Shown: in pieces, positions 1 to 8,360 of the stretch
How positions within the stretch are numbered: the first letter of the stretch is position 1
How the letters are laid out: each line of letters starts with the position of its first letter
Assembly: GCA_021825865.1 (NCBI GenBank)
Contig: JAKAFU010000003.1
Location: 1-64,000 of the forward strand
Direction: 5' to 3'
DNA: 64,000 nt
Source of the DNA: a bacterium
Lineage (GTDB): Bacteria > SZUA-79 > Acidulodesulfobacterales > Acidulodesulfobacteraceae
Notes under the pieces: generated by a model
What the model saw: only the letters and a program-made list of their open reading frames with translations
Database searches by the model: none
What the model was told of the DNA's origin: nothing
Program-made: the position numbers and the translations under genes

Positions 1-2
1 TT

Positions 3-1316
3 ATGATAGGAAGCGCAGTCGGACTTGAAAAAGGCATATTAATTAAAAAATCTTCCGCACTTGAAGAATTGGCAAGGATTAACGCTGTCGTATTTGATAA
101 AACGGGAACGGTAACATATGGTAAGCCTGAAATAACGGACATAATTTCTCTCGCTTCCGCCGCCAGCAATAATAAGCCTGCATCCTCAATCTCTTCTTCA
201 TCTCTTTCAGAGGCGGCGTATTCTGAAGACGAAATTTTGTCTATTGCCGCATTCGGCGAAAAATTTTCTTCTCACCCAATCGCAAAGGCTATAACAGAAA
301 AATGGGAGAAGACAATTAAAGACGGCGGTAAAAGTGCTAATGGATTTAATAAATCAAATAAGTTTAACCGGACGAATGATTTAATAAATGATTTGAACGG
401 CGCGTTATTAATAGATAACGAAGTTCATGCTGACAGCATAAATAATTTTATAAAAAATTATAACTATAAAGAAATCGGCGGATACGGTTTAAGCTTTACA
501 TATAACGGGAATAATATATTAATCGGCAAAAAAGAACTCTTTGACAATGCGGCTAAATATATAGACGAAAAATATACCGATAACGGCGGAAATAAAAGCG
601 GGAACAAAGAAGGCGCTGCGAAAATTGAAATAATAAACAGGGCAGAGTTTGAAGCATTAGAAAAAAAATTAAGCTCGGACGGAAAAACTGTAATAGGTAT
701 CGCCGTTGATTCTAAAATAATCGGTATAATTGCAATGTCGGATAAAATAAAAGAGGATGCCGGAGAAACCGTCGAAAAACTGAAAACGATAGGGATAGAT
801 TCATACCTTCTGACGGGCGATAATTTAAAATCTGCTGAATTAACCGCTTCAAAAATTGGAATAAAATTTCAAAATATTATCGCAAATGTTTTACCGCAGG
901 ATAAGTTAAAAGAAATAGAAAAACTTAAAAATAAAAATTTAAAAGTTGCAATGATAGGAGACGGTATTAACGATGCGCCGGCTCTTGCAGCAGCCGATGT
1001 CGGAATAGCTATCGGAAGCGGAACCGATGTGGCGCGTGAAACAGGTGATGTCGTTCTTGTAAAAAGCGATATCAAAGACGTATATAAAAGTATATCGTTG
1101 GGCAGAAAAACATTAAGCAAAATCAAACAGAATTTATTTTGGGCATTTTTTTTTAATGGATTGGGCATTCCTTTTGCAGCCGGTCTTTTTTATCATTTTA
1201 CGGGATGGCTTCTTCCGCCGGCTATTGCCGGAGCCGCAATGGCTGTTTCAAGCATAACGGTATCCCTCAATTCTTTGCTGCTGAGGGGATACACAAAAAA
1301 AATGAATTTATTGTAA
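3..1316 (+). CDS. copA: Copper-type P1B ATPase, C-terminal part (5' end outside window)
   Basis: Heavy-metal P-type ATPase that would export Cu+ across the inner membrane. The reading frame runs off the left edge, so the metal-binding domains and first six membrane helices are missing. Visible in window numbering: phosphorylation motif DKTGT (Asp32), His-Pro of the P1B nucleotide domain (SSHPIAKAI, 89-97), TGDN (271-274), GDGINDAP (319-326) and two C-terminal helices. The last helices carry FFN (383-385) and MAVSS (413-417), matching the Cu+ sites of CopA helices 7 and 8, except that the usual Tyr of Tyr-Asn is Phe. The nucleotide domain contains Ser- and Asn/Lys-rich inserts (about 55-72 and 108-135). 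It converges directly on plsY with no gap between stop codons. Family assignment is sure; Cu+ specificity is inferred from the helix motifs. Confidence 0.9.
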   Translation: MIGSAVGLEKGILIKKSSALEELARINAVVFDKTGTVTYGKPEITDIISLASAASNNKPASSISSSSLSEAAYSEDEILSIAAFGEKFSSHPIAKAITEKWEKTIKDGGKSANGFNKSNKFNRTNDLINDLNGALLIDNEVHADSINNFIKNYNYKEIGGYGLSFTYNGNNILIGKKELFDNAAKYIDEKYTDNGGNKSGNKEGAAKIEIINRAEFEALEKKLSSDGKTVIGIAVDSKIIGIIAMSDKIKEDAGETVEKLKTIGIDSYLLTGDNLKSAELTASKIGIKFQNIIANVLPQDKLKEIEKLKNKNLKVAMIGDGINDAPALAAADVGIAIGSGTDVARETGDVVLVKSDIKDVYKSISLGRKTLSKIKQNLFWAFFFNGLGIPFAAGLFYHFTGWLLPPAIAGAAMAVSSITVSLNSLLLRGYTKKMNLL

Positions 1317-1937
1317 TTACAATTGTTTTTTTTTATTTATTTTATTTTCTGTGCCGTTCAAAAGTCTTGTGATATTCGGAATATGTTTAAATACTATCAA
1401 TAAAGAAATGAAACATGATGCGATGAAGAAATCCATATTCCTTAAACTGTAAAAGACAAGAAAAGGCATAAAAAAAGCTGCTGTAATCGACGACAGAGAA
1501 ACATATCTGCTTAAGAAGAGCATTACTATAAAAATCGCCAGCGCCAGCAGTACAGCCTCCGGCGATACTGCGGCAAAGACGCCGAGAGCTGTTGCAACGC
1601 CCTTGCCGCCTTTAAATTTTATATAAATTGAATAACAGTGTCCGATTATAGGCGCAATCATTATAATAGACAGCATAATAAACGAAAAATGAAAAAATTT
1701 ATAATATTTAAAGGCGATATAAACGGGTATAAAGCCTTTTAGCGCATCCGCCGCCAAGGTTATTATGCCGTATTTTTTTCCGATAACCCTTGATACGTTG
1801 GTTGCTCCAAGATTTCCGCTGCCGGTTTTAGAAAGGTCTAGTCCGCCGACCAATCTGGCTATTATTGCGGATGTCGGAAAACTCCCCAGCATATATGTTG
1901 CCAGAATGTAAATAATGCAAGTAAGTATATGTTCCAT
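1317..1937 (-). CDS. plsY: Glycerol-3-phosphate acyltransferase PlsY
   Basis: Integral inner-membrane enzyme that transfers an acyl group from acyl-phosphate to glycerol-3-phosphate, the first step of phospholipid synthesis; it works with PlsX, which is not in this window. At 206 residues it has family length. It shows the conserved GSFPTSAIIARL near residue 18, then SGNLGATNVSR and GHCYSIYIKFKGGKGVATALG, which are the catalytic and acyl-phosphate-binding loops of PlsY. Several hydrophobic helices span the protein. Its stop codon abuts that of copA (1314-1316), and it is divergent from rdgB across about 200 AT-rich bases. Confidence 0.96.
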   Translation of the reverse strand: MEHILTCIIYILATYMLGSFPTSAIIARLVGGLDLSKTGSGNLGATNVSRVIGKKYGIITLAADALKGFIPVYIAFKYYKFFHFSFIMLSIIMIAPIIGHCYSIYIKFKGGKGVATALGVFAAVSPEAVLLALAIFIVMLFLSRYVSLSSITAAFFMPFLVFYSLRNMDFFIASCFISLLIVFKHIPNITRLLNGTENKINKKKQL

Positions 1938-2139
1938 TTTGCCTAATGTTTTTATCTGTAAATATTATGTTGTTTATAGTAAAATATTATCATGAAATGA
2001 TATTGCCGTACCGGATTAACGAATTAAGCTATTATATAATATTATTTTAAAATTATAAATAAATTATATGCAGAATAAATAAACGGGTATCAAACTGAAA
2101 ATTATTAAATTAAAAGTAATTGCAGGAGGCTGAGGTACA

Positions 2140-2829
2140 TTGAATATTCTTATAGGAACAGGCAATAAGCATAAATTTCAAGAAATTTCATTTATTATGA
2201 AAGACTGCCATGATGTTAGGCTTATTTACGCCGATGCTCTGTTTGGTCCGAAAAATATAGTCGAAGACGGATTAACATATAAAGATAATGCCTTAATTAA
2301 GGCGGAAGCATATTATGCTCTGCTAAAAAATAATGATAAAAGTAATAATAATATATACTATATTATATCCGAAGATACGGGATTGGAAGTTAAATGCCTT
2401 AATAATGAGCCCGGATTATATACGGCGAGATATTCTGAACCGGATGACGGCGCCGCCGCAGCAGTTCCGGCAAATATAAACGGCAAAGACAACATTGTGA
2501 ATATCAGGATTAATAATATTAATAAACTTCTAAATAAGATGAAAGCTAACAAGGAAGACTGTATTGACGGCAGGGAAGCCAAATTTGTCTGCTGGGCATG
2601 TTTATATGACGTAAGGAACGGGAAGCACAATTTCTTCTATGGCGAATTGAACGGCTCAATTACGGAAGAGCTCGCCGGTGCTGCGGGATTCGGATACGAC
2701 CCCGTATTTTATGTTCCAGAGTTTAATAAAACCCTTGCAGAGCTTAGCGAGGAAATAAAAAATAAAATATCCCACAGAGCAAATGCTATTAACAAAGTAA
2801 TAGATTTTATCAATCTTAATAATAAATAA
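2140..2829 (+). CDS. rdgB: dITP/XTP pyrophosphatase (RdgB/HAM1 family)
   Basis: Housecleaning enzyme that hydrolyses dITP, ITP and XTP to monophosphates so deaminated purines are kept out of nucleic acid. Motifs: TGNKHK near the start (7-12), EDTGLEV (78-84, with the catalytic Asp), GFGYDPVF (183-190) and SHRANA (211-216). The start is TTG at 2140, supported by a strong ribosome site AGGAGG at 2124-2129. The protein is 229 residues against about 200 for the family. The extra length lies in an Asn/Lys-rich stretch near 63-72 and an Ala/Asn-rich loop at 103-118. Downstream is a convergent lipoprotein gene. Confidence 0.95.
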   Translation: MNILIGTGNKHKFQEISFIMKDCHDVRLIYADALFGPKNIVEDGLTYKDNALIKAEAYYALLKNNDKSNNNIYYIISEDTGLEVKCLNNEPGLYTARYSEPDDGAAAAVPANINGKDNIVNIRINNINKLLNKMKANKEDCIDGREAKFVCWACLYDVRNGKHNFFYGELNGSITEELAGAAGFGYDPVFYVPEFNKTLAELSEEIKNKISHRANAINKVIDFINLNNK

Positions 2830-2937
2830 CAGCTCGGTAACAAATCATAGCAAATTCAACCATCGCCGTCCAACGTCGCGTACTGCCGGCTGCTGTTTTA
2901 TTAAAGAATATTTTTTAGCTGAACAAATGAATATTAG

Positions 2938-3657
2938 TTAACGGACCTTGTATATCATAGAACTCAAGGCGCTTAATCCGTTGTTGATTTTTAATGTTGC
3001 CTGATAGACATACACGCCCGGTTTGGTAGCAGGCGGTATCTTAACGTTCAGCTCTGTTTTATACTTTCCTTCTCTGCTTATGTTGGTCGTAGAAACATGA
3101 TTGTAATAGATCTTTCCGTTTATACCCTCAAGCAGTCTGTCTTCTGTAATAGCAGAATTTTGTACGCTTGTTCTGGTTCCAAGAACATTGTATGACATAA
3201 TCAGTTTAATTGTTTCACCCGGCGTTATTGTTTTAGGATATATTGCAATTTTTAAATTAGAAACCAAAACCCCTTTTATCTGTTTAAAATTAAATTTAAA
3301 ATTACTCGACGGGTCGTATATTGCTTCGTTGCTGGCAAGCTGATAAGGGAGGTTAAGCATTGAAAGCCCCCTTATGTTTCCTTCTCTTGTGACTACATAC
3401 TTGCCGGTTGCATATCCCACGCCGTACCCGATTGACAGTCCGGCTGCAGTACCAATTATTGCGCCTATAGGTCCGCCCGTTAATGCTCCTATAACGAAGC
3501 CCGTGCCCGCTCCGAATATTGCGCCTGTAGTACCGCTTGCCGCGGTAGCTCTTGATGTAGCACATCCGCTAAGAGAAGATGATACAATGAAGATAGATAA
3601 AATTAAAATTATTATTACAGAAGATTTCTTTTTATAGTTTATGTCTTTAAAATTCAT
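2938..3657 (-). CDS. Glycine-zipper lipoprotein, function unknown
   Basis: Predicted lipoprotein. It has a hydrophobic signal segment (about 13-30) and a lipobox LSGC with the acylated Cys at residue 32. A glycine-rich stretch at about 42-88 has repeated GxxxG spacing, typical of glycine-zipper 2TM domains that pack in membranes. The C-terminal half (about 120-239) is beta-rich and contains YPKTITPGETIKLIMSY and later GVYVYQATLKIN, which look like an Ig-like or extracellular sandwich fold; this is inferred from pattern only. The gene is monocistronic in appearance, convergent with rdgB, with about 330 bases of upstream DNA. Its exact role is unknown. Confidence 0.8.
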   Translation of the reverse strand: MNFKDINYKKKSSVIIILILSIFIVSSSLSGCATSRATAASGTTGAIFGAGTGFVIGALTGGPIGAIIGTAAGLSIGYGVGYATGKYVVTREGNIRGLSMLNLPYQLASNEAIYDPSSNFKFNFKQIKGVLVSNLKIAIYPKTITPGETIKLIMSYNVLGTRTSVQNSAITEDRLLEGINGKIYYNHVSTTNISREGKYKTELNVKIPPATKPGVYVYQATLKINNGLSALSSMIYKVR

Positions 3658-3986
3658 TTCAGCGCCTCTTGAATATGCTAAACTTATTAATATTTAATAA
3701 TTAAATAACTGCTTAATAATAACAAATTATTATTATGATAATGCATAATAGCATAAAATGCAAGAGCTGAATCGTATTTTTATACTAAATATATTTATAT
3801 CTTAGTTTATTTTATTTAGATTTTTTCACTAAGTTTAAGAAGACAAAACCGAGAGATATAGCTCTTTTTATCTGATATATAAATGAATTTTGTTTTTTTA
3901 TATCTTTTTTAGTGAATCTGAACTTTGGTTTTATCTTATTTTTATTATTATCTGCCATTTTTTCGCCTTTTTAAATTTTGATTTTT
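3658..3986. other. AT-rich intergenic stretch upstream of the lipoprotein gene
   Basis: This 329-base gap lies between the 3' end of the sulfide:quinone oxidoreductase gene and the start of the lipoprotein gene, both on the minus strand. It must hold the lipoprotein promoter. I see no convincing -35/-10 pair, RNA gene or coding signal in it, only long A/T runs. Confidence 0.5.
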
Positions 3987-5519
3987 TCATGGAATTATTT
4001 TCCAGCCCGGTTTTGCCTGAAGTTTATATAAAAATGAATAATGAAGACCTACTTTATACCAGCCGCCGGCTTTCCCCACTTCCGCTACGGAATAATCAAG
4101 ATTTCTTCCGTACTCCGGATATTCTTTTCTGTTTCTTGCCACAGGGTATACAGCTATTGTTCCGGCAAGTCCGTTAAAAAATCCTTCTTTCATTGAAGCG
4201 ACGCAAAGCCCGGGAGTATCTGCCATAGACGCATTATGCGAAGGTTCGTTGCCTTCGACCATATCCGCTATATTTAAAGCCGCAGCTTTACCCGATAATT
4301 CAGCCGTATATCCGGTTCTTGGAGGCGCAGGGCTTATTATCGTACCGTTAGGACTTTTGTTTGGTTTAGATAAAGGTCCGGGAGGGGCAAAGTTAATTCC
4401 TGCCGCAAAAATATTCTTATATAATTGAGTCTGATATGTTTTCGGCCAGTCCGGACCGTCTAATTCTTCGTAAGATTTTCCGTACGCAGCGTCAACTTTT
4501 ATGAATCCTGCAGGATTGCAAATCTTTTCTTTTATATCTTCCCCGTTTTCTCCTATCCATTTTATAGAATTTCCGGTAAAAGGAGGAAGCAGCATAGCGA
4601 AATTGCACTCAAGTTCCTTGAACTCGCCGTCTATATTTTCGGTATATATTTTTTTATCGTCTATTTTATGCACATGACTTCTTATCTGATATTTAATATC
4701 GCAATAGTTAAATACACCTTCGGCCATCATCTCCGAAGTATATATTAAGGATTCTTTCCTTACTTCAACGCCGTCCATACCGAAATCGCCAAGTTTGGGC
4801 TCGTTTGAAAGCCATGTTATTTCTGCCCTGTCCCTCAGTTTTCTTTCAACAAGGTCATAATGAATATTTGCGATATATTCAAAAGCGGCTCCTTGGCATG
4901 TCGCAGTTCCGTGTCCTGTCCCGACAAAAATTTTAGCCTTATCGCCCTTTTTCATTCTTTCAATTAATGCAAGATAGTTTTTTGCGGTATCCATTGCATG
5001 ATGCGGAGTGCAGATTGAATTATTATAACCGAATTCAGGATTTAAATTTTCGGTAGCTTCGAAATTTAATTTTGGACCTGTAGCCATAAGCAAAAAATCA
5101 TATTCTATTTTATTTTGATTTGTCGCGCCGATATCCGCAGAATTAATATTATTCGGCTTGTTTATATTTGCGTTTTCAGAGAGCATTTTGCCGCTATGCG
5201 TATTATTAAGGTTTTTGACATCGGAATCAATATCCGAAGGCTCAATGATGACGAAATTATTATCGGGATGAACTTCTTTTATAAACGCGTGTTTAAAGTT
5301 GATATTTACTTTATCGTATATTTTTTTTAAATTAAATTGAGTCTTCTCCGCTTTCATTTTATTAACCCCTACCCATACTAAAGAAGGCAGATAATTAAAT
5401 GTTGTGTTAGGCGTTATTACCGTTATTTCATGTGTCCCTTTATTTTTTAAAATATCATTAAGAATTAAGGCGCCGTAATGTCCGGCAAAGCCGCTTCCGG
5501 CAATTAAAATTTTAGCCAT
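3987..5519 (-). CDS. sqr: Sulfide:quinone oxidoreductase-family flavoprotein
   Basis: FAD-dependent membrane-associated enzyme expected to oxidise sulfide to polysulfide and pass electrons to quinone. The N-terminus has the FAD Rossmann motif GSGFAG (8-13). Three cysteines, Cys170 (NSICTPHH), Cys208 (GTATCQGAAFEY) and Cys439 (PGLCVASM), fall in the order and approximate spacing of the redox and flavin-linked cysteines of known SQRs. Residues 100-135 are an Asn/Ser-rich insert. A strong ribosome site AGGAGGAG lies just upstream (about 5529-5536 on the plus strand). The gene stands alone, divergent from an rRNA methyltransferase gene. It could instead be a related flavocytochrome c or NDH-2-like protein, but the cysteines favour SQR; I do not assign a subtype. 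Confidence 0.8.
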   Translation of the reverse strand: MAKILIAGSGFAGHYGALILNDILKNKGTHEITVITPNTTFNYLPSLVWVGVNKMKAEKTQFNLKKIYDKVNINFKHAFIKEVHPDNNFVIIEPSDIDSDVKNLNNTHSGKMLSENANINKPNNINSADIGATNQNKIEYDFLLMATGPKLNFEATENLNPEFGYNNSICTPHHAMDTAKNYLALIERMKKGDKAKIFVGTGHGTATCQGAAFEYIANIHYDLVERKLRDRAEITWLSNEPKLGDFGMDGVEVRKESLIYTSEMMAEGVFNYCDIKYQIRSHVHKIDDKKIYTENIDGEFKELECNFAMLLPPFTGNSIKWIGENGEDIKEKICNPAGFIKVDAAYGKSYEELDGPDWPKTYQTQLYKNIFAAGINFAPPGPLSKPNKSPNGTIISPAPPRTGYTAELSGKAAALNIADMVEGNEPSHNASMADTPGLCVASMKEGFFNGLAGTIAVYPVARNRKEYPEYGRNLDYSVAEVGKAGGWYKVGLHYSFLYKLQAKPGWKIIP

Positions 5520-5577
5520 TTTTATTATCTCCTCCTAAAAATTTAAATTTACACCTATTTTCGTAATTAATCAACAT

Positions 5578-5603
5578 TATAATTATAATATATTATAATT
5601 ATA
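5578..5603. repeat. 26-bp perfect palindrome in the sqr / methyltransferase divergent region
   Basis: Bases 5578-5603 read the same on both strands and consist only of A and T. Each arm begins with TATAAT, so the element could provide symmetrical -10 boxes or an operator for the divergent genes. The AT background makes a chance origin possible. Confidence 0.5.
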
Positions 5604-5766
5604 GCATTTTTATATATAAATATATATATAAAAATATATATATATTTATATTATTTGTATGACGGTTATGCAAATTATAATTTTGCCGCTTGGTTTTTTT
5701 AATAATTAAACTTATAATAAAGCTATAAAAGCTAACGAAAATAATAAAGCTAATGAAAAAAGACAA

Positions 5767-7299
5767 TTGAAAAAAGACAATAAAAAAAATGATGCGGCAG
5801 CGATACTTGAAATAGTCGGATTGGCATATAACGGCTATGGAGTAGGCAAAGAGCAGGATAAATGCGGCGACAAGATAACATTTGTCGAGTATGCCTGCCC
5901 GGGCGATACGGCGGAAGTCGCTATTTACGAAGAGCATAAGCGGTACGGTTTTGGAAAGATTAATAAAATTGTTCATCCTTCCTCTTCCCGGGTGAAACCT
6001 GTATGCCGGTACTTTACGCTATGCGGCGGATGCAATTATCTTAATATATCTTATGAAACAGAAGTTTTCTGGAAGAAAAAAATATTCGCAGATAATTTTG
6101 CAAAGACCGGATTGTCTATTAATAATAATAAGCTATATAACAATAAGCTGTATGAAACAATAGACATAATAAAATCTGAAAATGTTTTGCATTACAGACA
6201 AAAAATAAGTTTAAAAGTTCATTCGGACGAAGCCGTAGGATTATTCAAAAAAAATTCTCATTATGTCGTGGATGTCGATTACTGCTATCTTGCAAGCGGC
6301 AGGATAAATATAATGATAGAAACGCTCAGGAACTTTTTTCTTAAAAATAATAAAAGTCTGCTGAAAAAGATTAAATCAATAATTTTAACCGACGCGGAAG
6401 CGCAGAGCGCAATATTGCAATTAAAAGAAGAATTTTCTGAGAAAGAAAAAAAAATATTATCAAATCTGGCTCTAACTAAAATTTATATAGAATTCAACGG
6501 GAAAAAAGAAAAGATAGAAAAAAAGAAAGACACGCAGGAAATAAGAAAAACTATGGAAATAACAGAAATAACAGAAGATATTAACGATTATTTTACACTG
6601 TCCGGTATTAAATTTGCTTACGAATCTTTTTCGTTTATTCAGGTGAATAAAAAACAAAACGAAAATTTAATAAATCTTATAATAAATTATTTAGCCGATG
6701 AGCAAACTAAGCGCTGCGGCATACTAAACAAGGATAATTTTTTATTCGATAAAGCGCTTGACCTGTTTTGCGGCTATGGAAATTTAACATTCTTTGCCTT
6801 GCCGTTTGTTTCGCAAATGACGGGGGTAGAATCGAATATTTATTCTATAGAACTTGCAAATAAAAATATAATATTAAATAATGATTTAATTGAACGTATT
6901 GAACGTGAACGCTGCATACCGGATAAATATCAAAAGCATGGTTATAAAAAGCAGCCGTTTATCTCATTTGTCAATGAGAACGCTGAAAAATTTCTAATAA
7001 ATGCGGTGAAAAATAATTCAAGTTATGATTTAATAATGATAGACCCGCCGAGAGCGGGCATAAAAGGTTTGGTAGGTTATATAGCAGAGTTGAATCCTAA
7101 ATTGGTTATTTATCTTTCATGCGACCAAATGACATTATTGCGGGATTTAAAGGAATTTGTTCAGGAAGGATATTTTATTGACGGCATAAAACTGTTTGAT
7201 ATGTTTCCGCGTACTTATCATACTGAATCTTTAGTTTTTTTAAAAAATGAAAAAATAATCAACACGACTAAATCAAATAAATCAAATAAACCAAATTAA
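5767..7299 (+). CDS. rlmD: 23S rRNA (uracil-5-)-methyltransferase, RlmD/RumA type
   Basis: SAM-dependent enzyme that makes 5-methyluridine in 23S rRNA. It has an N-terminal TRAM-like domain (about 12-68), then the four cysteines of a [4Fe-4S] cluster, Cys80, Cys86, Cys89 and Cys173, spaced much as in E. coli RlmD. SAM-binding DLFCGYGNLT is at 332-341, DPPR at 426-429, the catalytic Cys452 is in YLSCDQ, and the general-base Glu is in TYHTES near 487. Linker inserts at 115-130 and 245-270 are Asn/Lys-rich, and the tail ends in a repeated Ser-Asn-Lys unit. The start chosen is TTG 5767; no in-frame ATG or clear ribosome site is seen nearby, so the start is uncertain. RlmC or TrmFO-independent TrmA paralogs are alternatives. 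Confidence 0.88.
   Translation: MKKDNKKNDAAAILEIVGLAYNGYGVGKEQDKCGDKITFVEYACPGDTAEVAIYEEHKRYGFGKINKIVHPSSSRVKPVCRYFTLCGGCNYLNISYETEVFWKKKIFADNFAKTGLSINNNKLYNNKLYETIDIIKSENVLHYRQKISLKVHSDEAVGLFKKNSHYVVDVDYCYLASGRINIMIETLRNFFLKNNKSLLKKIKSIILTDAEAQSAILQLKEEFSEKEKKILSNLALTKIYIEFNGKKEKIEKKKDTQEIRKTMEITEITEDINDYFTLSGIKFAYESFSFIQVNKKQNENLINLIINYLADEQTKRCGILNKDNFLFDKALDLFCGYGNLTFFALPFVSQMTGVESNIYSIELANKNIILNNDLIERIERERCIPDKYQKHGYKKQPFISFVNENAEKFLINAVKNNSSYDLIMIDPPRAGIKGLVGYIAELNPKLVIYLSCDQMTLLRDLKEFVQEGYFIDGIKLFDMFPRTYHTESLVFLKNEKIINTTKSNKSNKPN
7270..7296 (+). repeat. Three 9-bp tandem units at the rlmD 3' end
   Basis: The unit AAATCAAAT occurs at 7270-7278 and 7279-7287, then as AAACCAAAT at 7288-7296, directly before the TAA stop. 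It encodes the repeated Ser-Asn-Lys tail of the methyltransferase, and similar TAATCTAAT bases follow the stop. It looks like a microsatellite that has grown inside a tolerant C-terminus. Confidence 0.7.
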
Positions 7300-7382
7300 T
7301 CTAATCTAATCACCAATTTAATTATTCATAATACTTAAATTCATTGATTTAATATATTGAGTATTATGTCCGGAGGGTTTGC

Positions 7383-8306
7383 ATGAAAATATTAATAACA
7401 GGCGGGGCCGGGTTTATCGGGAGCAATGTAGCCGATATGCTTATTGCAAAAAAACATGACTTAGTCATAATAGACAATCTTTCAAGCGGTTTTGAATATA
7501 ATGTAAATAAAGAAGCTAAATTAATAAAAGCCGATATTACCGATTTTGATAAAATTGAAAAAATATTCAATGAAGAAAAACCTGAAATAATATATCACTT
7601 TGCAGCACAGATTGATGTCAGAAAATCAGTTTCCGACCCGATATTTGACGCTAAGACAAATATTATGGCGACGCTTAATCTGATTAAACTTTCTAATGAT
7701 TTTAAAATCAAAAAATTTATATTTTCTTCAACCGGCGGCGCTATTTACGGCGATACCGACGACAGACCTACCAAAGAAGAGCATTCGGAATGGCCGTTGT
7801 CTCCTTACGGTATTGCAAAGCTTGCGACCGATAAATTTCTAAACTTTTATTATGAAATATTCGGTTTAAAATATGTTTCGCTGCGCTACGGCAATGTGTA
7901 CGGTCCAAGGCAGAATCCATACGGCGAAGCAGGGGTTGTAGCTATATTTTTAAATAAGATGCTTAAGAACGAACAGCCGATTATTAACGGCGACGGTAAG
8001 CAGACAAGGGATTATACATATATAGACGATGTAGCAAAAGCAAATATCCTCGCACTTGAACATATGGATAAAATCGGCATATATAACGTAGGTACATCGA
8101 TAGAAATCAGCGTTAACGATTTATTTACAGAAATTAATAAAAATTTTGGCGGCAAGTTTAAAGAAATGCACGGTCCTGCTAAACTCGGAGAACAGAAAAC
8201 AAGCTGCTTAAATTATGAAAAAATAAAAAAAGATATGGGTTTTGAGCCGGAAATTAATTTTAGCGAAGGCATAAAAAAAACTTATGAGTGGTTTAAAAAC
8301 TTATAA
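7383..8306 (+). CDS. galE: NAD-dependent sugar epimerase (UDP-glucose 4-epimerase type)
   Basis: Extended short-chain dehydrogenase/reductase that most likely interconverts UDP-hexoses for cell-surface polysaccharide. Visible features: the NAD-binding TGGAGFIG at 6-13, FSSTGG (114-119), the catalytic Tyr142-x3-Lys146 in PYGIAK, and RYGNVYGPRQNPYGEAG downstream, as in GalE-like epimerases. The length of 307 residues fits. A ribosome site GGAGGG at 7372-7377 supports the ATG. The substrate cannot be fixed from sequence; GalE, WbpP-like or dTDP-sugar epimerases share these motifs. Confidence 0.85.
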   Translation: MKILITGGAGFIGSNVADMLIAKKHDLVIIDNLSSGFEYNVNKEAKLIKADITDFDKIEKIFNEEKPEIIYHFAAQIDVRKSVSDPIFDAKTNIMATLNLIKLSNDFKIKKFIFSSTGGAIYGDTDDRPTKEEHSEWPLSPYGIAKLATDKFLNFYYEIFGLKYVSLRYGNVYGPRQNPYGEAGVVAIFLNKMLKNEQPIINGDGKQTRDYTYIDDVAKANILALEHMDKIGIYNVGTSIEISVNDLFTEINKNFGGKFKEMHGPAKLGEQKTSCLNYEKIKKDMGFEPEINFSEGIKKTYEWFKNL

Positions 8307-8360
8307 TTTTATGGCATAAAAAAATATATACAAAATAATTAATATAAAAAAATATAAATT

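Noticed and set aside
3890-4177. 95-residue open frame on the plus strand
   Set aside because: It lies mostly opposite the SQR gene and the adjacent AT-rich gap, is rich in Phe/Leu and has no family resemblance; it is an antisense shadow.
5599-5976. 125-residue minus-strand open frame before rlmD
   Set aside because: It overlaps the start of the rRNA methyltransferase on the other strand and reads as Ile/Tyr/Phe-rich translated AT repeat.
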